Positions 18,111 through 24,009 of a stretch of DNA of 34,192 nt are shown here, one piece after another. The DNA is from an uncultured Bacteroides sp. (GTDB taxonomy: Bacteria > Bacteroidota > Bacteroidia > Bacteroidales > Bacteroidaceae), in contig CAMTFK010000021.1 of assembly GCA_947071285.1 (NCBI GenBank), forward strand, positions 1-34,192, written 5' to 3'. Below the pieces are notes generated by a model. It did no database searches and had not been told where the DNA came from. It was given only the letters and a program-made list of their open reading frames with translations. A program made the translations under genes and the position numbers. Position 1 is the stretch's first letter, and each line of letters begins with the position of its first letter.

Positions 18111-19355
18111 ATTCAACTTCAGCTTATTCTTATTTTTATACTGACTCATGTCGCTCACTACCACTTGGTCACCCGGCTGCAAGCCACTGATAACTTCTAC
18201 AAACTCAAAGTTGCTATCACCCAGTTGCACTTTACGCTTCACGATTTCTTTATCAGAGTCACGTACAAAGAGGTCATACTCACCACGCCCTACATAATAA
18301 GAAGCATTGGCGATACGCATCACATCTTCTTTCACGGCATTCATCACATATACATCCGTCTTCAAGCCCGAACGCAAACGACGATTATTGTCCTCGTTCA
18401 ACTGTACGGTGAAAGAAATTACTCCATTTTTTGACAACGGCGTCACACTGCTCACCGTTCCTTCCAGTTTATCACTGCCAATCTTCACAATTGCCTTGCC
18501 ACCGGCAGCCACACGGTCACCATACGTATCTGCTATTTCACCTTCCACCTTGAAGTGGCTAAGATCGGAAATCACAGCAAGCTGACTTCCCTGAGAAACC
18601 TGTGCACCAATCTGGTTATTAATATAAGTAAGGATAGCTTTGCGCGGAGAACGAACTTGCGCATCATCCAGCGTACGCTTCATCTCGGCAAGACCTTTGC
18701 GGAAGATACTGAAATCCAACTCTTGCACTTTATATTCGGCAGCAAGCACTTCTTTCTCGTTATCATACTGCTGCTTCAACTGTTCGTACTCCAACTGGGC
18801 CACGTTATAGCTAAGCTCTGCCTGACGCACTTTATCCGTAGTTCCCGAACCCAGGCTATCAAGATATTGTTCGTTACGCAATTCCACTTTCTTACGGTTC
18901 AACTGCATAGCAGAAACCTTAATCTTCATAGACAGGTCGTTCAGTTTAGTCTGATTGTTTACCCGTAGCTGATCCAATTTATAACTGCGCATTTGCTCTT
19001 CGTCCAATAACTTCTTGTAGTCTGTCTCTACACTTTGCAAGTCGAGTTTCAGAATCGGTGTACCTACATCCACACTATCTCCACCTTTCTTATATATCTC
19101 GACGATACGCGTATTGATAGGAGAATTGATAATCTCTTCGAAAGCCGGCACCACTTTTCCCGATGCGCTTACACTGACTTCAATCGTACCTTTATCTACT
19201 GTGGAAAGTACCAGGTCTTTTGTTTTCACTCCCGTACGCATCAATGAAATGAGTACACTGATAACGATTATACTTGCCACACCGATGCCACCGTAACGGA
19301 TAATTTTCTTGTTGCGCTCTTTGTTACGCACTGCTTTTGGTATTTCTCTGTCCAT
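18108..19355 (-). CDS. Periplasmic membrane fusion protein (HlyD/MacA-like)
   Basis: 415 residues from the ATG at 19353-19355 (MDREIPKAVRNKERN). A longer in-frame start at 19412 would add 19 polar residues and sits closer to the promoter; I prefer the shorter form because it gives a compact cytoplasmic N-terminus. One inner-membrane helix is at about 22-40 (GVASIIVISVLISLM). A lipoyl/barrel-sandwich half is around 55-105 (VSASGKVVPAFEEIINSPIN), a helical hairpin about 110-235 (Gln/Lys/Glu-rich), the second lipoyl half about 240-275 (VRSPRKAILTYINNQIGAQV), then beta-barrel and membrane-proximal domains to the C-terminus. Such proteins bridge MacB-type permeases to an outer-membrane TolC-like channel. 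It is the first gene of the block and the only fusion protein in view. Confidence 0.92.
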   Translation of the reverse strand: MDREIPKAVRNKERNKKIIRYGGIGVASIIVISVLISLMRTGVKTKDLVLSTVDKGTIEVSVSASGKVVPAFEEIINSPINTRIVEIYKKGGDSVDVGTPILKLDLQSVETDYKKLLDEEQMRSYKLDQLRVNNQTKLNDLSMKIKVSAMQLNRKKVELRNEQYLDSLGSGTTDKVRQAELSYNVAQLEYEQLKQQYDNEKEVLAAEYKVQELDFSIFRKGLAEMKRTLDDAQVRSPRKAILTYINNQIGAQVSQGSQLAVISDLSHFKVEGEIADTYGDRVAAGGKAIVKIGSDKLEGTVSSVTPLSKNGVISFTVQLNEDNNRRLRSGLKTDVYVMNAVKEDVMRIANASYYVGRGEYDLFVRDSDKEIVKRKVQLGDSNFEFVEVISGLQPGDQVVVSDMSQYKNKNKLKLN

Positions 19356-19448
19356 GTTGAATATTGAGTTATTTATTATTTTATCAGTTTTCAGCTTCCG
19401 TCCGCTTTTCAAAAACGAACAAGCATATTATTCACATTATTTATATAT

Positions 19449-19464
19449 ACTAAATGCGTGCCAA
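19449..19464 (-). promoter_or_regulatory. Putative sigma-54-like promoter of the fusion-protein block
   Basis: The minus strand reads TTGGCACGCATTTAGT, with a strong -24 half (TTGGCACG) and a -12 half carrying GT in place of GC. It lies about 95 bp upstream of the fusion-protein start. The GG is 46 bp from the GTGTCC edge of the upstream palindrome, identical to the spacing at 10166-10242. The sequence just downstream (ATAAATAATGTGAA) resembles the other promoter. No TAnnTTTG housekeeping box is visible nearby. Confidence 0.5.
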
Positions 19465-19505
19465 AAATGTAAATAGCTGAAAACAAGCAGATAAATAAAA
19501 AAGAA

Positions 19506-19543
19506 GGGTGTCCGATATCGAACACCCTGTACATTTTCGGATA
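19506..19543 (-). promoter_or_regulatory. Upstream activator sites (near-perfect palindrome plus inverted copy)
   Basis: A 22-bp near-perfect palindrome at 19506-19527 has the form GGGTGTCC-N6-GAACACCC. A second site at 19528-19543 reads TATCCGAAAATGTACA on the minus strand. That matches 13 of 16 bases of TGTCCGAAAATGAACA, the main site at the other promoter (10226-10241). The 19-bp offset between sites is the same in both promoters. The layout suggests a dimeric activator bound in tandem. Confidence 0.7.
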
Positions 19544-19585
19544 AACCAAAAGCTTCTCTATAACTAACTTTATCTTTTGATAAAA

Positions 19586-19951
19586 CTAAATAATACTATA
19601 TCCGGCATCAGATAAAAGCTCCAATGCTTTCACAAAATTTTCTGTTTTTGTCAGGACATAATCAGTATTGTAGGTTGATACTACAAAGATACCTATCTTA
19701 TTCTCTGCCAGTAAGGCGGCAATCGGAGATAATATCCCGATTAGCGAGAAATCCAAGACGCCTTGAATACGAAATGCTTTCCAGCCATCTTCCCTTTCTA
19801 CAACGTTGTCCGGAACATCTTCGGTAATACAAACCAAAGAGATTTCTTCATCAGTCTTTCCTATAAAGCAATACTCGGCTTTCAGATTGATATTTGAAAC
19901 ATCATTTACTTTACAAACGGAAAAATCAAAATCGATTGTCTTTATCTCCAT
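19586..19951 (-). CDS. ACT-domain-containing protein
   Basis: 121 residues with no catalytic domain. The C-terminal half, DFSLIGILSPIAALLAENKI then GIFVVSTYNTDYVLTK, has the ligand-binding pattern of small stand-alone ACT-domain proteins (ACT_7-like), where amino acids bind at domain interfaces. The N-terminal half (IDFDFSVCKV, CFIGKTDEEISLVC) fits a first, divergent ACT-like fold. The role is probably amino-acid sensing or regulation; neither ligand nor partner can be read from the sequence. It is monocistronic and separated from its neighbours by regulatory or repeat DNA on both sides. Confidence 0.75.
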   Translation of the reverse strand: MEIKTIDFDFSVCKVNDVSNINLKAEYCFIGKTDEEISLVCITEDVPDNVVEREDGWKAFRIQGVLDFSLIGILSPIAALLAENKIGIFVVSTYNTDYVLTKTENFVKALELLSDAGYSII

Positions 19952-20022
19952 ATATTCATTTTATTATATTTCATTTTCAACATACCAACGAGCCTATGAA
20001 AGGAAAGCTGAGTGGCAACTCA

Positions 20023-20258
20023 ACAAACTAATATCGGAGCGCCTACAAACTAATGTCTGAGATGCAACAAACTAATATCTCGGATACTAAAAAATATTCT
20101 TACCATAAATGTTCTTGTTTCCTACAATAACTATGTAAGTTTCTTACATTAATTATAGAAGTTTCTTACAACATCTGTTGTATGAATAATAATTAGGCAA
20201 GAAATTATTAGTTGACTGCGGTGGTGAGATTAGTTGGATGCGGTGCCGAGATTAGTTG
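20023..20258. repeat. Three sets of three repeats, all with 22-bp spacing
   Basis: The left set ACAAACTAAT starts at 20023, 20045 and 20067. The middle set GTTTC(C/T)TACA starts at 20117, 20139 and 20161. The right set ATTAGTTG starts at 20207, 20229 and 20251 and is the inverted counterpart of the left set. All units within a set start exactly 22 bp apart while the rest of each unit varies. The middle set also has small palindromes such as ATGTAAG-TTT-CTTACAT and TACAACA-TC-TGTTGTA. The whole gap 19952-20327 contains no credible gene. Confidence 0.85.
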
Positions 20259-20327
20259 TTAGGGGAAGAGGTTCTAATCTGTAATGAGCAGAATCTATTC
20301 CCCTTTTATGCTAATCAGAATTTCCTA

Positions 20328-21254
20328 TTATCTCAGCCTCAACCTGTCTCCTACTTCCGGAATATACTCGGCATCTTTCCGGTTCATCTTATACAGGTTC
20401 TTTAAACGTATGCCATATCTTTGCGAAATGGTATGCATGGAATCACCGTCTCTCACAATATAAACAGTATGCGGTTTGGAGGCTTTCTTCTTTTTCGATT
20501 TCAGATAGATAATATCACCGGCTTCCAATGTGTAATCTTTATGCAAATCATTATACTTCACCAACTTCTTCCAGCTAATATCGAACTCTTTACCCAGGAA
20601 GCGGAAGGTATCGCCATCACGAGCTACGACATAGGCTATATCATTAGCTATATATACCTGATGCGGCTTGGCAAGCCACGGCTTCTTCTTCAATTCCTTC
20701 TCCCAATTACGGTTTTCACGGTTGCTCATGCCGCGACTGTCGTACTTATAAAGCTCATAATCTTCAATAATCGTAATCAGGCGGTTGGCATAGGAAGGGT
20801 CTGTTGCATATCCGGCCTTTTTCAGACCACGCGCCCAACCTTTATAATCCGTAATCTTCAAGTCGAACAGGAAGGCATAACGGGCACCCCGTTTCAGAAA
20901 TGCAGAATGGTCTTCGTAAGAATCACGGGGATTGCTGTAAGCACGGAAACATTCATTGCGCGCATCATCATCGTGCCGCACTGTGCGTCCGCGCCAGTTG
21001 CTGCCGCACTTGATGCCAAAGTGATTGTTACTTTTGCGGGCCAGTGCACTCTGTCCGGCACCACTTTCCAGAAGTCCTTGTGCCAGGGTGATACTGGCAG
21101 GTATCTTGTGCTCCTTCATTTGCTGCACGGCAAGCGGAGCATACTTTTCTATATATTCCACGTAACGGGCATTGCGGCGCTGCGCCTGGGCGGCAACGGC
21201 ACAAACAAGGAGTGCTAGGATTGCGGTAAGTCTGATAGCGTTAATTCTATTCAT
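20328..21254 (-). CDS. Secreted glucosaminidase (peptidoglycan hydrolase) with two LysM domains
   Basis: 308 residues from the ATG at 21252-21254, chosen because it gives a clean signal peptide (MNRINAIRLTAILALLVCAV then AAQAQ). An upstream in-frame Met at 21305 would place 17 extra residues before it. Residues about 30-165 form an FlgJ/AcmA-like glucosaminidase domain with the conserved ITLAQGLLESGAGQS (Glu is the likely catalytic acid), NNHFGIKC and a YATDPSYANRL segment. Two LysM peptidoglycan-binding domains follow, at about 198-246 and 262-308 (HTVYIVRDGDSMHTISQRYG). It should cleave glycan strands in cell-wall turnover. It is monocistronic and divergent from cytidine deaminase. Confidence 0.92.
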   Translation of the reverse strand: MNRINAIRLTAILALLVCAVAAQAQRRNARYVEYIEKYAPLAVQQMKEHKIPASITLAQGLLESGAGQSALARKSNNHFGIKCGSNWRGRTVRHDDDARNECFRAYSNPRDSYEDHSAFLKRGARYAFLFDLKITDYKGWARGLKKAGYATDPSYANRLITIIEDYELYKYDSRGMSNRENRNWEKELKKKPWLAKPHQVYIANDIAYVVARDGDTFRFLGKEFDISWKKLVKYNDLHKDYTLEAGDIIYLKSKKKKASKPHTVYIVRDGDSMHTISQRYGIRLKNLYKMNRKDAEYIPEVGDRLRLR

Positions 21255-21292
21255 AGCAATATAAGTTGAGGTCACAAAAATCTTAAAAAGAA

Positions 21293-21322
21293 TTGGATTT
21301 ACCAATCTCTTTTCTAACTTTG
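21293..21322 (+). promoter_or_regulatory. Bacteroides-type promoter for cytidine deaminase
   Basis: A TTG at 21293-21295 and TAACTTTG at 21315-21322 match the -33/-7 Bacteroidetes pattern with a 19-bp spacer. The predicted transcript start is near 21328, giving a leader of about 25 nt before the ATG at 21354. Confidence 0.7.
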
Positions 21323-21353
21323 TAACATTAATTACAATATACCTTATTGCCTT

Positions 21354-21833
21354 ATGAAAGATTTGACCTTACAAATTGACATTAAAATATACGAATATAA
21401 TGAGTTAAGTGACGCTGACCGTGAACTTATGGATGCGGCACGTGAAGCAACCAAACGCAGTTATGCACCCTATTCACACTTCTCGGTAGGAGCTGCCGCA
21501 CGACTGGCAGACGGCAGAATCGTCACAGGTACGAATCAGGAAAATGCCGCTTACCCGTCAGGGCTCTGCGCTGAACGCACCACTTTGTTTTATGCCAATT
21601 CACAATATCCCGACCAGCCGGTAGAAACCCTTGCCATTGCCGCACGCAATGAAAGGGATTTCCTCGATGATCCCATTCCGCCCTGCGGTGCCTGCCGCCA
21701 GGTGATGCTTGAGACGGAAAAACGTTTCAAACAACCCATGCGCATCCTTCTTTATGGTAAAAATGGAATTTATGAAATGAAGAATGTAGGCGCATTATTG
21801 CCACTCTCGTTCGATGCTTCTTCTATGGAATAA
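21354..21833 (+). CDS. cdd: Cytidine deaminase
   Basis: 159 residues, slightly longer than the tetrameric homologues because of an N-terminal extension of about 15 residues. The zinc-binding and catalytic motif CAER is at 72-75 (Cys72, Glu74), and the second zinc motif PCGACRQ at 110-116 (Cys111, Cys114). Substrate-binding FSVGAA is at 43-48 and N-Q-E-N-A-A-Y-P-S at 61-69. It deaminates cytidine and deoxycytidine to uridine and deoxyuridine in pyrimidine salvage. It is monocistronic with its own promoter. The stop codon lies within one arm of a 12-bp inverted repeat (21830-21841 with 21936-21947). Confidence 0.96.
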   Translation: MKDLTLQIDIKIYEYNELSDADRELMDAAREATKRSYAPYSHFSVGAAARLADGRIVTGTNQENAAYPSGLCAERTTLFYANSQYPDQPVETLAIAARNERDFLDDPIPPCGACRQVMLETEKRFKQPMRILLYGKNGIYEMKNVGALLPLSFDASSME

Positions 21834-21840
21834 AAGGTGA

Positions 21841-21872
21841 TTTGTGTCTTTCAAAAGAAATACCTATCTTTG
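21841..21872 (+). promoter_or_regulatory. Bacteroides-type promoter for the ABC-F gene
   Basis: TTTG at 21841-21844 and TATCTTTG at 21865-21872 match the -33/-7 consensus with a 20-bp spacer, a very good fit. The predicted transcript start near 21878 leaves a leader of about 210 nt before the ATG at 22092, unusually long for this genus. Confidence 0.8.
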
Positions 21873-21897
21873 CCCCCACTAACTAATAATTGCTACG

Positions 21898-22086
21898 ATG
21901 AGAATTTCTAAGTAAAGACAAACCCTTCGGTAAACATCACCTTTTATATGCTTTATTATTCAGAACGCTGAGCATCCCGAATGTAGATGTTTAGCCCATA
22001 CTGTGTTTGTCTGTTCCCCTTCCAATGACTTCCTTTACGGAAGTTTCCGAGATTTTATCCCGTTATTCACTCTCTTAACACAGTAT
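21898..22086 (+). promoter_or_regulatory. ABC-F 5' leader with short upstream ORFs and competing stems (putative attenuator)
   Basis: Upstream ORF 1 (21898-21915) encodes MRISK; ORF 2 (21948-21971) encodes MLYYSER; ORF 3 (21987-22028) encodes MFSPYCVCLFPFQ. A nested fold starts right after ORF 1: AGACAAAC (21916-21923) pairs with 22005-22012, TAAACATC (21931-21938) with 21986-21993, and ATGCT (21948-21952) with 21971-21975. Alternatively, 21998-22007 pairs over 10 bp with AACACAGTAT at 22077-22086, which ends 5 nt before the ATG. The two folds share 22005-22007 and cannot coexist. A small hairpin, ACTTCC/GGAAGT, lies at 22028-22044. This is the logic of ribosome-mediated attenuation used by antibiotic-response genes. 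Confidence 0.6.
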
Positions 22087-22091
22087 TTATC

Positions 22092-23723
22092 ATGAGTATT
22101 ATTATCAGAGACCTTAGCTATGTCCATTCTGACAAGGAAGTATTGTTTCAACACTTAAACCTGACCGTCAATCCGGGAGACAAAATGGCGCTGACCGGAA
22201 ACAACGGTTGCGGAAAGTCTACCCTGATGCGGATTATTGCAGGAGACTTATCGCCTGTGACCGGAACAGTCACCCGTCCCGAACATCTTTATTATGTGCC
22301 TCAACATTTCGGCCAATACGACAACCGGACTATCGCGCAGGCTTTAAGGATAGACCATAAACAGGAAGCGCTGCATGCCATCTTAAATGGGGATGTATCC
22401 GAAAAGCATTTCACCACGCTGGACGATGACTGGAATATAGAAGAACGTGCCCAAGCCGCCCTGGCAGCATGGGGAATGAGCGGTACGCCTCTTTCCCGTC
22501 TGATGGACGGCCTCAGCGGTGGAGAAAAAACGCGCATCTTCCTTGCAGGTATGGAGCTACACTCTCCTACCGCTATTCTGCTGGATGAACCCACGAACCA
22601 CTTGGATACGGCAGGCAGGAAGCGACTATATGAGTTTGTGCAACGTACTTCTGCCGCCGTTCTTGTCATCAGCCACGACCGCACGTTGCTGAACTTGCTT
22701 CCCGCCATTTGCGAGTTATCTTCCAACGGACTGACACAGTACGGTGGAAACTACGACTTCTTCAAGGAGCAGAAAAGCATCCAGCTCAATGCTTTGCAAG
22801 AACAGTTGGAAGAGAAACAAAAAGCCCTGCGCCTTGCCCGGAAAACAGCCCGCGAAGTGGCGGAGCAGAAAGCGAAACAAAATGTACGGGGAGAAAAAGC
22901 CGCTATAAAGAAAGGTATCCCACGAATTATGATGGGCGCCATGAAAGACAAGGCAGAAGTAAGCACCAACAAGCTAAAGAACGTGCATGCCGAAAAATCG
23001 GAAAAGCTGCAACAGGAGATGCAAAGTATACGAAGTGCCATTCCGCTTGCCGAGAAGTTGAAAACCAATTTCAGTGCCTCAGCTTTGCATGAAGGCAAGA
23101 TACTGGTCACAGCTACGGAAATGAATTTCCTGTATCCCGATGCTGAACGTCCTATGTGGCAAGAACCGCTCAGTTTCCAGTTGAGAAGCGGCGACCGCTT
23201 CTGTATTGAAGGTAACAATGGCAGTGGCAAGACAACTCTGCTGAAACTTATTTGCGGGGCACTTCCTGCCGGAAGCGGAAGTATGGAACGGATTGATTTC
23301 AGTTTTGTTTATCTGGACCAAGAGTACTCCCTTATCCGGAATGAACTCAGTATCTTGGAACAGGCAGAGCATTTCAACCACCGCCTGCTGCCGGAACATG
23401 AATTGAAAACGATACTGAACCGTTACCTTTTTCCGGTAGACACCTGGAACAAATCCTGCTCGTTGCTTAGCGGTGGAGAGAAGATGCGCCTTTCATTCTG
23501 CTGCCTGATGATTGCGGACAATACGCCGGATGCTTTTATCCTGGATGAGCCAACCAATAATCTGGATATTGAAAGCATCGAAATCATTACGGCAACTATC
23601 CGGGATTATGCAGGAACGGTTATTGCAGTATCGCATGACAAGGAATTCCTGAGAGAAATAAATTGTATGAAAAACCTGCTTTTGTCTACAAACCCATCCG
23701 GTTCGTCTCAAAAGGAGAAATAG
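22092..23723 (+). CDS. ABC-F family ATPase (ribosome-associated; possible antibiotic-protection factor)
   Basis: 543 residues, two fused ABC domains and no membrane segments. Domain 1: Walker A GNNGCGKST 36-44, signature LSGGE 141-145, Walker B AILLDEPTNHLD 161-172, SHD 194-196. Domain 2: GNNGSGKTT 374-382, LSGGE 459-463, FILDEPTNNLD 482-492, SHD 514-516. The inter-domain linker, about 225-330, is long, helical and Lys/Arg-rich, the part that reaches the peptidyl-transferase or exit-tunnel region in ABC-F factors. ABC-F proteins bind the ribosomal E site; some displace antibiotics, others act as translation factors. Which this is cannot be decided from sequence, but the elaborate leader favours a ribosome-stress or drug-responsive member. 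Confidence 0.9.
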   Translation: MSIIIRDLSYVHSDKEVLFQHLNLTVNPGDKMALTGNNGCGKSTLMRIIAGDLSPVTGTVTRPEHLYYVPQHFGQYDNRTIAQALRIDHKQEALHAILNGDVSEKHFTTLDDDWNIEERAQAALAAWGMSGTPLSRLMDGLSGGEKTRIFLAGMELHSPTAILLDEPTNHLDTAGRKRLYEFVQRTSAAVLVISHDRTLLNLLPAICELSSNGLTQYGGNYDFFKEQKSIQLNALQEQLEEKQKALRLARKTAREVAEQKAKQNVRGEKAAIKKGIPRIMMGAMKDKAEVSTNKLKNVHAEKSEKLQQEMQSIRSAIPLAEKLKTNFSASALHEGKILVTATEMNFLYPDAERPMWQEPLSFQLRSGDRFCIEGNNGSGKTTLLKLICGALPAGSGSMERIDFSFVYLDQEYSLIRNELSILEQAEHFNHRLLPEHELKTILNRYLFPVDTWNKSCSLLSGGEKMRLSFCCLMIADNTPDAFILDEPTNNLDIESIEIITATIRDYAGTVIAVSHDKEFLREINCMKNLLLSTNPSGSSQKEK

Positions 23724-23796
23724 CGTATAAGAACAATCTATCTTTGTCACATCAAGCTAAATAAAAGTTTAAATAATTAGCTGAACTATTCTAATT

Positions 23797-23932
23797 CCCC
23801 TCCTCCAGTCGGAGGAGGGGTGCCCGAAGGGCGGGGTGGTAGGTGAGAACTGTTCTTTATTTTTAATAGGTACTTAGTTGTTTTACCTACCACCTCCCCC
23901 CTTTGGGGTACTCCTCCTCCCAAGAGGAGGAG
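23797..23932. repeat. REP/BIME-like inverted repeat with paired hairpins
   Basis: Two arms of about 50 bp face each other. The left arm has a 10-bp hairpin (CCCCTCCTCC, 23797-23806, with 23811-23820), then GCCC-GAA-GGGC, then GGTGGTAGGT (23835-23844). The right arm mirrors this: ACCTACCACC (23885-23894), CCCC-TTT-GGGG (23898-23908), and a 9-bp hairpin CTCCTCCTC/GAGGAGGAG (23911-23932). The arms differ in sequence but keep their pairing. The surrounding gap (23724-24009) has no credible gene. Confidence 0.8.
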
Positions 23933-24009
23933 AATGAAGATAGTGCTGTTATCAAACATATAAAGCTTGATTAGCAATAACTTGAACTCTCATAAAAAAA
24001 CAGATAAAG

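Noticed and set aside
19353..19412. Fusion-protein start at 19412
   Set aside because: It would add 19 residues unlike the N-termini of related fusion proteins; the ATG at 19353-19355 gives a typical short cytoplasmic segment before the membrane helix. The longer form is not fully excluded.
20023..20258. CRISPR array
   Set aside because: Units conserve only 8-10 bp, spacing leaves about 12 variable bases, there are three different cores in opposite orientations, and no cas genes are present.
20421..21218. 265-residue plus-strand reading frame
   Set aside because: It is antisense to the glucosaminidase/LysM gene, which has a signal peptide and catalytic motif.
21255..21300. Minus-strand housekeeping promoter for the glucosaminidase gene
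   Set aside because: The best candidate -7 (GATTTTTG) has a mismatch at the first T and no TTG element at the right distance.
23786..23977. 63-residue minus-strand reading frame in the gap after the ABC-F gene
   Set aside because: It is made of the REP-like repeat; the Gly/Pro-rich product is a translation of the hairpin sequence.
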